Shown here: positions 6,254-13,175 of the stretch, piece by piece | Layout of the letters: every line of letters begins with the position of its first letter | Position numbering within the stretch: the stretch's first letter is position 1 | Origin: an uncultured Methanomassiliicoccales archaeon | GTDB taxonomy: Archaea > Thermoplasmatota > Thermoplasmata > Methanomassiliicoccales > Methanomethylophilaceae | Direction of reading: 5' to 3' | DNA: 14,314 bases | Assembly (NCBI GenBank): GCA_934702355.1 | Contig: CAKUXX010000019.1 | Coordinates: 1 to 14,314, forward strand | Notes under the pieces: model-generated | What the model saw: only the letters and a program-made list of their open reading frames with translations | The model's database searches: none | Told to the model about the DNA's origin: nothing | Translations under genes and position numbers: made by a program

Positions 6254-6322
6254 AATCCGACAGTTGTAGGTTTTTTAATCCGATGCTTGTAGAATTTACA
6301 ATCCGATAGATGTAGAATTCCT
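6254..6322. repeat. Three 23-bp direct repeats (iteron-like)
   Basis: Copies start at 6254, 6277 and 6300, exactly 23 bases apart. Each begins with AATCCGA, has four variable bases, then TGTAGR and a T-rich tail. Two fixed blocks on a strict period with a variable middle is how operator iterons look. 23 bp is close to two helical turns, so bound proteins would sit on nearly the same face. The period is not a multiple of three, so it is not a coding repeat. Confidence 0.8.
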
Positions 6323-6346
6323 TTGTCCGTTTTGTGAGGAAATGAC

Positions 6347-6429
6347 GGATCAGATTAGGGATTATATTAGGGACACAATACGGACATGAATACGGACATG
6401 AATACGGATATTTTCTACGACATAATCAG
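6347..6429. repeat. Degenerate 11-13-bp repeat array A
   Basis: Seven consecutive units begin with GGA or GAC: GGATCAGATTAG, GGATTATATTAG, GGACACAATAC, GGACATGAATAC (twice, identical), GGATATTTTCTAC and GACATAATCAG. On the plus strand an ATG-initiated frame (6342-6389) reads as an Ile-Arg-Asp/Thr repeat and then stops. The array shares its unit types with array B downstream. Confidence 0.75.
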
Positions 6430-6574
6430 GACACGATGGTTGTTTTCATTATTATTCTGCATCAATCGATAATGGTTTTTCTTTTTGATTTTTAGATATT
6501 TGCTTATAGTAATGATAAATAATTAGTCATTTGTATAGATATTAAGATGTTTTTAGAAATATCAACAAGGACAG

Positions 6575-6634
6575 TTCTACGACAGAATACGGACATGAAT
6601 ACGGACACAATACGGACATGAATACGGACATTAG
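6575..6634. repeat. 11-12-bp repeat array B next to the AlbA_2 gene
   Basis: The units are TTCTACGACAGAATAC, GGACATGAATAC, GGACACAATAC, GGACATGAATAC and GGACATTAG. Both the 12-bp (CATGAATAC) and 11-bp (CACAATAC) unit types also occur in array A, and both arrays carry TTCTACGACA. The two are therefore related copies about 200 bases apart. The array begins 12 bases beyond the stop codon of the regulator gene. Confidence 0.75.
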
Positions 6635-6646
6635 TGGTGGCATAAT

Positions 6647-8002
6647 TCAGAATTCGATGTCCTTTTTTATCGTCCAACATCCATTACGATTATTACCATC
6701 TCTCGTAATAATACCAGCATTCCGAAGTGCTGATGTATGACGATATACTGTCTTCACATTAAGACCTAGCTTTGTAGATAGACCGACCGCTGAAATCTGT
6801 GGTTCATCGCGTATTAGTTTCAATATCAGTCTGTCAATTTCATCACTTACTACTATTGTTTCAGATACTTCGACTGTGTTGCTTTTCTGAGGCTTCTTAA
6901 TAGTTACAAGCACTCCACCGCAGAACTCCTGATACTCAGGCTCTGGATTTCCATTGACAATGCATTCTCCTCTAACTTTAGATATGCCCTGCCCCCACGA
7001 CTCGACATAACCTGCAGAGTAGAATACCGTTGCTAATGACACATTACGGGGCACGGATGTATGCCTGCGCTTCATTAGCTCGAATGTCATCCCCTTAGGA
7101 AGCAATCCCGCGCAGAAGATCTCCAACCTGTCGGGGAATACAGAGATCGTCATGGGACGCTGAAGACTGTAATCCATGTGCATGACAGCGTTGAGAACCA
7201 GCTCTCTGACGGCCTCTTCGGGATAATCATACTTCAGATATCTGGAGGCCCCTCCACCGTCGTACATGTACGTAGGCGGCGTATATGCCTCATACAGCTT
7301 CTCCATCACAAGATCGGGCAAGCGGATGATCGGGCCCTCGATGTACGTATCGCGCATCAGAGACTCCTTCTCATCGAACTGTCCGATTTTCAGATAGGCC
7401 CCATCGTTGAGCATCCTCGCATTCGGATAAAATAACAGTGCACCTGCAAGTGTGACCTTTCCGGATGATAGCAACTTGAATTTGGATAATATGTTGTGAA
7501 CATCGTCCGCCGAGATGTCCATCGGTATACGATCAGCCTTCTGCCCTTTGGAGATGAAGAAAGCGATGGCGTCAACCGAGAGATCATCAATCTCTAAGTC
7601 TGATGGTTGGTCGAGCCATGATTTGTTCCTCTCTTCGAGCAGCAATACCTTCAGTTCGGAACCGGAAACGGTCTGTGTCGTGTTCCCTATCCTGATGTAG
7701 AAGATCCCGTCGCAATCCACCATCGAGTCCCCTTTGGGCACATTCACGCTGATGCAGTTCTTCCCGTCAACGGTGACCAGTTTGACCTCGGCCATAACAT
7801 GGAGTTTATTCGAGATAGTATCGGAGATGGTCTTCAGGACCTTCTTCGGAGATTCCACTCCGACAACGGTCCCGTCATCCCGGCGACCGATGATCAGTAC
7901 ACCGCCTGCGGTGTTGTGGAATGCTGCAACGGTATGGAGGTGCTCATTCTTCCACACCTCCTTCCATTCTTCGGAGTGTCCTTCGAAATCCGTTCCCATC
8001 AT
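6647..8002 (-). CDS. AlbA_2 / HATPase / winged-helix regulator (Schlafen-like)
   Basis: A 451-residue cytosolic protein. Order of domains: AlbA_2 (Schlafen-type) nucleic-acid-binding domain at about 10-125 ('HTVAAFHNTAGGVLIIGRRDDGTVVGV', here 23-49), a linking domain at about 135-260, a RecG_C/HATPase_c_4-like ATPase at about 258-370 with 'EEAVRELVLNAVMHMDY' (262-278) and 'ESWGQGISKV' (334-343), and a C-terminal winged helix at about 385-445 ('ISAVGLSTKLGLNVKTVYRH'). This layout is typical of archaeal and bacterial proteins annotated as putative transcriptional regulators or RecG-like helicases; there is no helicase domain. The target is unknown. Two adjacent ATGs (8002, 7999) lie about 28 bases after a TATA-like box, suggesting a leaderless transcript. 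The repeat-rich flank downstream and a palindrome upstream (8046-8058) are possible sites for this protein. Confidence 0.85.
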   Translation of the reverse strand: MMGTDFEGHSEEWKEVWKNEHLHTVAAFHNTAGGVLIIGRRDDGTVVGVESPKKVLKTISDTISNKLHVMAEVKLVTVDGKNCISVNVPKGDSMVDCDGIFYIRIGNTTQTVSGSELKVLLLEERNKSWLDQPSDLEIDDLSVDAIAFFISKGQKADRIPMDISADDVHNILSKFKLLSSGKVTLAGALLFYPNARMLNDGAYLKIGQFDEKESLMRDTYIEGPIIRLPDLVMEKLYEAYTPPTYMYDGGGASRYLKYDYPEEAVRELVLNAVMHMDYSLQRPMTISVFPDRLEIFCAGLLPKGMTFELMKRRHTSVPRNVSLATVFYSAGYVESWGQGISKVRGECIVNGNPEPEYQEFCGGVLVTIKKPQKSNTVEVSETIVVSDEIDRLILKLIRDEPQISAVGLSTKLGLNVKTVYRHTSALRNAGIITRDGNNRNGCWTIKKDIEF

Positions 8003-8025
8003 AGATGAGTCGATGAGGTGTGCCG

Positions 8026-8033
8026 ATTATAAT
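8026..8033 (-). promoter_or_regulatory. TATA-like box of the AlbA_2 regulator
   Basis: ATTATAAT, identical on both strands, is centred about 28 bases upstream of ATG 8002. It fits a leaderless message. Confidence 0.5.
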
Positions 8034-8045
8034 GGTTCGCGAGAC

Positions 8046-8058
8046 TGTTCAGTGAACA
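8046..8058. promoter_or_regulatory. Palindrome upstream of the regulator promoter
   Basis: TGTTC-AGT-GAACA is a perfect 5-bp-arm dyad, 12 bases upstream of the TATA-like box of the AlbA_2 gene. Its half-site CTGTTCA recurs in the inverted repeat at 14233-14265. It is a candidate operator, possibly autoregulatory; the binding protein is unknown. Confidence 0.35.
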
Positions 8059-8143
8059 TTGTGAATCCATCGGAACAAAAGGATGGAGGTCTCCCCGTCA
8101 GGGGATGTGTTTCCAGATCAGGGAGTGTATAGGGCAGACAAGT

Positions 8144-8159
8144 GCGGGCGAAGGCCCGC
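8144..8159 (-). terminator. Terminator-like hairpin after comDE
   Basis: GCGGGC (8144-8149) pairs with GCCCGC (8154-8159) around a 4-base loop. An outer GACA/TGTC pairing can extend the stem. It lies 17 bases past the stop of the last operon gene on the minus strand. A second small hairpin, TCCCC/GGGGA (8092-8096 with 8101-8105), follows. There is no T tract, so it is called on position and stability. Confidence 0.5.
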
Positions 8160-8175
8160 GTGTCCGCTCCCCCTC

Positions 8176-9285
8176 TCAGAGAGCTGACATGAACCTGTCG
8201 CGGATCTCTGCAGCAGTCATGGTTATGTTCGGGGAATCCGAATTGAACGCCTTTATCGGTACATGGACGAACCTCAGACCGTTCCCGCGTCCGGACATCG
8301 CATCACGTATCCCGTCCTCTGTGCTTACCATTCTGACGTCCGGGATCCCGAATGCCTTCGCAACCGATGTCAGATCCACGGCACTGTATGCCTGGTCGAT
8401 CTGATTCCCCGTGGATCCGAACGCCCCGTTGTCGAGACACACCACGGTCAGATTCCTCGGATGCTCGGACACCAGCACCGGAAGGACCGAAGACCCCAGC
8501 ATGCTCCCGTCCCCGTCTATGACAATCACATCCCTTTCCGTGGACAGCGCGATCCCCAGACCTATGGGCGTGGCCTGAGTGTAACTGCCGAGCATGTAGA
8601 AGTTCAACGGCCTATCCTTTGATGCATGGACCTCCTTCGACGGGACACCTATATTGGAAACGACCACATCTTCATCCCTTATGGAAGACATGACTGCACG
8701 TATCGCTTCTAAACGAGTCAGAACAGGCTCCGGGAACACCTCGGACCCTATCGACGGGGTCATCCTCATCCTCGAAGGGTACTCCTGAGGAAGGCGCTTC
8801 GAGCCTCCCCAAAGCTCCGGCTTGATCAGGATGACACTAATCTTGGAATTCCCGAAGGCATCCTCCATCGCCTCACTGATGAGATGGATGTCACCCTCCT
8901 TCTCCACGACGGAGCACCCTATCCCATAGACCTTCAGGAGCTCGGGCACCTTGGAGTTGAACGGGATCTGCGCCTCAATCTTCTCCGATTCGGTCCCCCT
9001 CCAGCTTGCCAGTATGAACATCGGCAGGCTGTAGCATGCCGTCAGAGACATGATCGCGTTCATCATGTTCCCAATGCCGGAGCTCTGTATCGATATCACC
9101 GGCCTCCTCCCCGCAAGTGTCATTCCCGCGGATATCCCGACACCGTCCTCCTCACGGGTGATGTCCACCACGGGGAACTCCTGATGGAGCATGTCCGTCA
9201 GCAGCTTGTTCTTGTCGCAGGGCAGGCTGATGATCACATCCGCGCCTGCCTTCCTCAGTTCCGAAATGACCCTGTCCTCGTTCAT
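8176..9285 (-). CDS. comDE: Sulfopyruvate decarboxylase, fused ComD-ComE
   Basis: A thiamine-diphosphate enzyme converting 3-sulfopyruvate to sulfoacetaldehyde and CO2 in coenzyme M synthesis. In many methanogens the alpha (ComD) and beta (ComE) subunits are separate; here they form one 369-residue chain. The N-terminal half (about 1-165) is the Pyr domain with the cofactor-activating Glu in 'DITREEDGVGISAGM' (41-55). The C-terminal half (about 185-369) is the PP domain with the metal/ThDP motif GDG (258-260) through Asn286 in 'CLDNGAFGSTGNQ'. Its ATG overlaps the stop of the cysteate synthase gene by 4 bases (ATGA). A strong AAGGAGGT site lies 6 bases before the ATG, inside the preceding gene. 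It is last in the six-gene operon, followed by a hairpin. Confidence 0.92.
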   Translation of the reverse strand: MNEDRVISELRKAGADVIISLPCDKNKLLTDMLHQEFPVVDITREEDGVGISAGMTLAGRRPVISIQSSGIGNMMNAIMSLTACYSLPMFILASWRGTESEKIEAQIPFNSKVPELLKVYGIGCSVVEKEGDIHLISEAMEDAFGNSKISVILIKPELWGGSKRLPQEYPSRMRMTPSIGSEVFPEPVLTRLEAIRAVMSSIRDEDVVVSNIGVPSKEVHASKDRPLNFYMLGSYTQATPIGLGIALSTERDVIVIDGDGSMLGSSVLPVLVSEHPRNLTVVCLDNGAFGSTGNQIDQAYSAVDLTSVAKAFGIPDVRMVSTEDGIRDAMSGRGNGLRFVHVPIKAFNSDSPNITMTAAEIRDRFMSAL

Positions 9286-10538
9286 GCCAATACCTCCTTC
9301 AGTTCATCCTCGTCCGCATCCTTGGACATTACTGCCTTCACAGGCACATTCTGCATATCGAAGTCCTCCCTAGCACGCGCTATGCCCCCTCCCGTCACGT
9401 TCAGGAGGATGCAGGACCCGGGATCGACCTTCCCTTCATCGATCGCTTTGATCAATGTGGCCAATGCGACAGCCGCAGCGGGATTTATATCGGTTGACTC
9501 GACGGAATCCCACAGCTTCACGGCCTCCTTGGCCTCCGCATTCGTGGCTGTATAGAATCTTCCGTCGGTGTCCTTCATCGCATCGTACACCCCACCGGGA
9601 ATACCGTACGGGGGCTTCCTGTTGGTGAGGACATCGGCATACACCTCGAACACATCCCCTTCCTCCCCTAGGTCCTCCGGGAGGATCTCCCTCCTTCTGG
9701 CCTCCCATGCCTTGGCCATGGGGGTGAAGGGTTCGTTCTGCGCCAGCTCCAGTCTCGGAAGTCTGTCTCCGAACCTGCCGTCGGCGACCAGGCGCATGGA
9801 TGCTTCCCATGCGGCTATCCCTCCGGTCCCGCTTCCGACCCCCTGGAAATAGTGGTCGGGAAGCCTTCCCGCTTTGACGGCCCCCTCGAGCATGACCGTT
9901 CCCATGCCGTCCCTGCGGGCGATGTTCTTCGCCCCGCCTTCGGGCACGTATCCGTCCATCTTCGCGATGCGGTCGGCGACGGCAATCGCATCCGCATAAT
10001 CACCTTTCACCGCTATGAGCGTGGCAAGGCCGTTGTCCTTGGTTATCCTCATCCCGTCCGCGGCGGATTCCGGCACAACCACGACGCATCTCCTCCCGAT
10101 GTCGTTCCCTACCTCGGCGAACGCCCTTGCGGTGTTCCCCGCGGATGCTATCACAACGGAATCCTCGGAGAAGTCAGAGAGCCTAGCATACGTGGGAAGC
10201 GCCTCCAACTCCTTGAACGAACCTGATACGGCATACGCGTTGCGCTCAGGATAGTATCCGGTGAATCCGACCCACAGGTCCCTGAGCCCCAGTTCCTTGG
10301 ACAGTCCCTCGCTCCTGAATGCCACCGGACCCGCCCTTGTCGGGAACGTCCGGGACACGGGAAGCCAATCTTTGAACCTGAACACGTTGTCCTCCGGACC
10401 GACCGTCAGCTGCTTCGCCTTGTACGATGCCCTAAGAAGCCCCCTGTGGCCGTTCGGACACGAAAGGGTGTATCTCTCCTCGACTTCCTCTCCGCCTTCC
10501 ACACAGCGGAGCGTGTAGTTCCTTTCATTGAATGTTAT
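9282..10538 (-). CDS. Cysteate synthase
   Basis: A PLP enzyme related to threonine synthase that makes L-cysteate from O-phospho-L-serine and sulfite, the first committed step of the serine route to coenzyme M. The candidate PLP lysine is in 'AVSGSFKELEA'. The cofactor-phosphate loop is 'VGSGTGGIAAW', and 'IASAGNTARAF' is the substrate-side Asn motif. The N-terminus has two paired strands, 'NYTLRC' and 'RYTLSCPNGHRGLLRASY', characteristic of the family. The first lies upstream of the only standard start (GTG 10502, giving 406 residues). The frame is open back to a strong AGGAGGG site whose 7-base spacing leads to ATA at 10538, not ATG. I therefore extend the gene to 10538 (418 codons). Either ATA initiates, or a point change has damaged the start and GTG is used. 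It overlaps comDE by 4 bases. Confidence 0.88.
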   Translation of the reverse strand: MTFNERNYTLRCVEGGEEVEERYTLSCPNGHRGLLRASYKAKQLTVGPEDNVFRFKDWLPVSRTFPTRAGPVAFRSEGLSKELGLRDLWVGFTGYYPERNAYAVSGSFKELEALPTYARLSDFSEDSVVIASAGNTARAFAEVGNDIGRRCVVVVPESAADGMRITKDNGLATLIAVKGDYADAIAVADRIAKMDGYVPEGGAKNIARRDGMGTVMLEGAVKAGRLPDHYFQGVGSGTGGIAAWEASMRLVADGRFGDRLPRLELAQNEPFTPMAKAWEARRREILPEDLGEEGDVFEVYADVLTNRKPPYGIPGGVYDAMKDTDGRFYTATNAEAKEAVKLWDSVESTDINPAAAVALATLIKAIDEGKVDPGSCILLNVTGGGIARAREDFDMQNVPVKAVMSKDADEDELKEVLA

Positions 10539-10544
10539 GATGAT

Positions 10545-10551
10545 CCCTCCT
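10545..10551 (-). promoter_or_regulatory. Ribosome binding site that decides the cysteate synthase start
   Basis: The minus strand reads AGGAGGG, 9 bases after the marker 16 stop. Counting from GGAGG, the next 7 bases lead to ATA (10538); no ATG, GTG or TTG in the right frame lies at normal spacing. The in-frame GTG at 10502 is over 40 bases away. The one nearby ATG (10529) is in a different frame. Confidence 0.7.
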
Positions 10552-10559
10552 AAGTCGTT

Positions 10560-11828
10560 TCACTGCGTGTACTCGTTGAACAGTCCGAGAGACCATCTGC
10601 CCTCTTCCACGAGATCCTTGATCTCCTCGCACACCTTCTGTCCGATCCTCCTGCTGGACTGCCTCTGGATTATCGGAACATCGACGGCACCTTCCGGAAG
10701 ACCGAAGCGTACAGACCCCATCTCGCAGGAGAACACCTTGCCGGTGCATGCGTCCACGCATGCACCGCAGTCCATGCAGAGCGCACGGTCGATCCCCTGG
10801 GACGGCTTCGCATCCCTGGGGCACGAGGCGTCTGCGGAGCAGACTCTGCAATGGAGACACTTGCTCACATCTGCAGCGACCTCGCAGTTGCCGTCTTTCC
10901 ACACGTCCCCATACCTTCCCTCACAGATCGGGACCCTGTCCCTGACATCGCACAGCGGGATCGGGACGTCCTCGTTGAGAATCGATAGTTCTTCCAACAC
11001 ATCGGAATCGGTGACGGGTATCGCGGCACCAACGGATATGGTGCATTCCGGACTCACGGATGTCCTGAAGCCCCCCATGAAGCCGGGACTCATCAGATGC
11101 ATGTCCGCCTCCACCGAGAGATTCGGCTTCGCGGGATTGCTGCGGGTGCCGGTCCCGAGAACCATCCCCGGAGCACCGTTTACGAACACCCCCGCACCCG
11201 TCCTGAGGAACCTGCATCCGGGATCGTTCTGTATCGGGTTGATGTCCCCGCATCCGCTGAAGGTGGCACCGCTCCACTTCCCTGGCATGGGATCTGGACC
11301 ACAGAATATCGTGTCCACATCGGAATCCCCTGTCGCGAAGCAGCTGTAGTTCCTGAAGAAGCTCCTGGTCGTGATCATCCTCGCGAAAGGTATCTCCGGA
11401 AGCGTGATCCTTCTAAAGATGGTTCTCCCGTCGTCCGTTACCACGGATACATCCACATCCTCTCCTGCCACCAGGTCCCTGAACAGATGACCCCCGCCAT
11501 AGGATGAATCTCTGCGTGCTGTACCGTTCACGGTGACATCCACGAGCCCCAGGGACTCGTTGGGACACGGGCCGACATTTGCCGGAACACCGTTCATCGA
11601 AACGGATTCCGCATGCCTGAACTCCCCCGGACCGCATATCGGGATGCACATGACCGCCATGGTCCCCGAAACGACCCCGAATGTTCCCGTTGTGACGACG
11701 TCCACATCCTCCAATGCGGGCCTGTTTCCGCTGCGGACCAGGTCCTTGAACTCCTGCGCGGTGTACACCCTCGCCTTCCTCTCGGAGATCCTCTTCTGTA
11801 TCTCCATCACACTCTTCTCGCCGGTCAT
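10560..11828 (-). CDS. mmp16: Methanogenesis marker 16 (DUF39/HcyBio plus ferredoxin domain)
   Basis: A 422-residue protein. Residues about 10-300 form a DUF39 (homocysteine-biosynthesis-type) domain, with 'VVTTGTFGVVSGTMA', 'CGPGEF', 'SSYGGGHLFRDLV' and 'FSGCGDINPIQND'. Residues about 318-395 carry ferredoxin-like cysteine sets, 'CLHCRVCSADASC' and 'CMDCGACVDAC', for probably two [4Fe-4S] clusters. DUF39 relatives turn aspartate semialdehyde and sulfide into homocysteine, an aldehyde-to-thiol reaction chemically parallel to sulfoacetaldehyde to coenzyme M. With the neighbours supplying sulfoacetaldehyde, the likely role is this last reductive thiolation. From memory a methanogen homologue has been reported as coenzyme M synthase (ComF); please verify. 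The start at 11828 overlaps the previous stop (ATGA) and has GGTGAT 5 bases upstream; the frame's earlier ATG (11891) lies inside the previous gene. Confidence 0.88.
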   Translation of the reverse strand: MTGEKSVMEIQKRISERKARVYTAQEFKDLVRSGNRPALEDVDVVTTGTFGVVSGTMAVMCIPICGPGEFRHAESVSMNGVPANVGPCPNESLGLVDVTVNGTARRDSSYGGGHLFRDLVAGEDVDVSVVTDDGRTIFRRITLPEIPFARMITTRSFFRNYSCFATGDSDVDTIFCGPDPMPGKWSGATFSGCGDINPIQNDPGCRFLRTGAGVFVNGAPGMVLGTGTRSNPAKPNLSVEADMHLMSPGFMGGFRTSVSPECTISVGAAIPVTDSDVLEELSILNEDVPIPLCDVRDRVPICEGRYGDVWKDGNCEVAADVSKCLHCRVCSADASCPRDAKPSQGIDRALCMDCGACVDACTGKVFSCEMGSVRFGLPEGAVDVPIIQRQSSRRIGQKVCEEIKDLVEEGRWSLGLFNEYTQ

Positions 11829-12478
11829 AGTATCACCACATCCTCCACGCGCACGTGTATCCCCCAGGGCTTGTCGATGACCATATTGCACAGGCCCGTG
11901 TGGGCACGGTCCATCATGCAGAATCCGGGAAGGAAGTGCTGCCTCACTCCGAAGGCGGGCTCCTTCGTTATCGGGACGGCTCTGCCTTCGAACCCGAGCA
12001 TATGGTACATCTTGACCTCCTTCACCTCGTCGAAGCGTCCTCTTGACAATGCAGGACCAAGAACGTGACCGGTGATCACACCCGTGATAGGATCGGCATC
12101 AATCACTTTCATCACATGGTTGATGGGACAACCGGCACCGGCCGGGCGTCCCACAACCACATCCCCTGGGACGATCTCCATCCTCTCCACCAGGTCGGGT
12201 CTGAAGGGAAGCACGATCTTCCTCGCAGAAGGCTCCCCGGGCATCGAGGTTATCACATAATCGTAAGGCTGTCCGACCACGTCCACTCCGCTGTAGGAGA
12301 CCGCCATGGGGATCTCTTCATCCGTCCTTCTGCTGCCATGATTGAACGGGCACGCCTCGGAATCCAACGTCCCCAGCGCCACCCTTGCGGAGAACTCGTC
12401 GCATGTCCTGCATCCGCATGCGCCGCAGTTCCTCCCCGGAGGGACGAATTCATTCGCCGCGGTAGATGTTGTCGGCAT
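11825..12478 (-). CDS. [4Fe-4S] cluster protein of the coenzyme M operon
   Basis: A 217-residue soluble protein. The N-terminus holds one four-cysteine motif of the 'FeS' (PF04060-like) type seen in corrinoid/CO-dehydrogenase proteins and RnfB: Cys18, Cys21, Cys26 and Cys43 in 'NCGACGCRTCDEFSARVALG...EACPF'. Residues about 60-217 form a beta-rich domain I do not recognise, with 'VVGRPAGAGCPINHVMKV' and 'GFCMMDRAHTGLCNMVIDK' carrying further conserved-looking Cys and His. A strong AAGGAGG site lies 7-8 bases before the ATG, which is why 12478 is chosen. It overlaps the GTPase gene by 29 bases and the marker 16 gene by 4. Context suggests electron or sulfur transfer for coenzyme M assembly; this is inference. 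Confidence 0.78.
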   Translation of the reverse strand: MPTTSTAANEFVPPGRNCGACGCRTCDEFSARVALGTLDSEACPFNHGSRRTDEEIPMAVSYSGVDVVGQPYDYVITSMPGEPSARKIVLPFRPDLVERMEIVPGDVVVGRPAGAGCPINHVMKVIDADPITGVITGHVLGPALSRGRFDEVKEVKMYHMLGFEGRAVPITKEPAFGVRQHFLPGFCMMDRAHTGLCNMVIDKPWGIHVRVEDVVIL

Positions 12479-13175
12479 CGTCCATCCTCCTTATGACCCC
12501 GAAATGGTTCTGCCATCCGACTGTCTTCTTCCCTATGCATATGGTGCACACACCAAGCGGAGGGTTCCCGCGCAGCGAGATCTCGGCACCGTCCGGAATC
12601 GGCCCAACCTCGTCCATCCTCCTGAACAGGTACCTGAGCCCGGTGCCCTGAATGGCATTGGTCTCCACGATCTCCATATCGAGATGGACCTGCCTTATGC
12701 TCTCCCTGAAGACCTCCTTCTCCGCCTGGGAGATGAGATCCGTCTTGGTGACCACGCAGATATCGGAGAGATCGATCATCGGCGCCATCTTCAGAGGCGC
12801 ATGGGTGCCGGATAAGGAAGACATCACGCATATCCCGAGTGAGTGGGTGAAGTACGGGGTGCATCTCAGACAGAGCCCTGCACTCTCCACGATGAGAGTA
12901 TCCGCTCCTTCGGACAGCGCCCACTCCATGGCGTCCTTGATGATCATGATGCTCATGTGATCGGGACACATGTCCCCGGAGTACACCTTGCGTGCCGGGA
13001 TCCCGAACTCTTTCCTGAGCTCCTCGTCCTCGAACGCGCGGACCACATCCACTTTGAGGAACGCAGGTTTCCCTCCGGAATCCATCATGTGCCCGATCAT
13101 CTGCTTTATGACAGCGGTCTTCCCTGCGCTGGGAGGGCCCGCGATTACCATCAGACGGAGTCCCGACAACCTCAT
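12450..13175 (-). CDS. HypB/UreG-like GTPase of the coenzyme M operon
   Basis: A 241-residue P-loop GTPase of the SIMIBI (HypB, UreG, CobW) group, whose members drive insertion of metals or cofactors into enzymes. It has Walker A 'GPPSAGKT' (13-20), a switch-like 'SGDMCPDH' (66-73), 'LIVESAGLCLRC' (94-105) at the Walker B/G3 position and the base-specificity motif 'TKTD' (143-146). Cys70, His73, Cys102 and Cys105 form a plausible metal site near the nucleotide, similar in position to the cysteines of HypB and UreG. A longer frame runs to 13910, but its first 245 residues are a shadow of the ABC gene. ATG 13175 gives the 4-base ATGA overlap with the preceding stop and starts 12 residues before the P-loop. 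The client is unknown; an iron-sulfur or metal partner in this operon is likely. Confidence 0.82.
   Translation of the reverse strand: MRLSGLRLMVIAGPPSAGKTAVIKQMIGHMMDSGGKPAFLKVDVVRAFEDEELRKEFGIPARKVYSGDMCPDHMSIMIIKDAMEWALSEGADTLIVESAGLCLRCTPYFTHSLGICVMSSLSGTHAPLKMAPMIDLSDICVVTKTDLISQAEKEVFRESIRQVHLDMEIVETNAIQGTGLRYLFRRMDEVGPIPDGAEISLRGNPPLGVCTICIGKKTVGWQNHFGVIRRMDDADNIYRGE

Larger units (their letters stand above)
5856..6646. other. Structure-rich region without an ordinary gene
   Basis: About 790 bases between the HicB-like gene and the AlbA_2 regulator. The frames of 60-107 codons here have unnatural composition and run through palindromes, so I do not call them. From left to right it holds a TATA-like TATTTATT (5912-5919), a nested multi-hairpin element (5985-6112), a possible 23-codon leaderless gene on the minus strand (6151-6222) with TATA box, three 23-bp direct repeats (6254-6322), and two related arrays of 11-13-bp units (6347-6429 and 6575-6634) separated by very AT-rich DNA. 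Confidence 0.6.

Noticed and set aside
6254..6634. CRISPR array
   Set aside because: The repeats are contiguous 11-23-bp units without unique spacers, and there are no cas genes in the window.
11829..11891. Upstream ATG for marker 16 at 11891
   Set aside because: It would overlap the FeS protein gene by over 60 bases. ATG 11828 has a ribosome binding site and an ATGA overlap.
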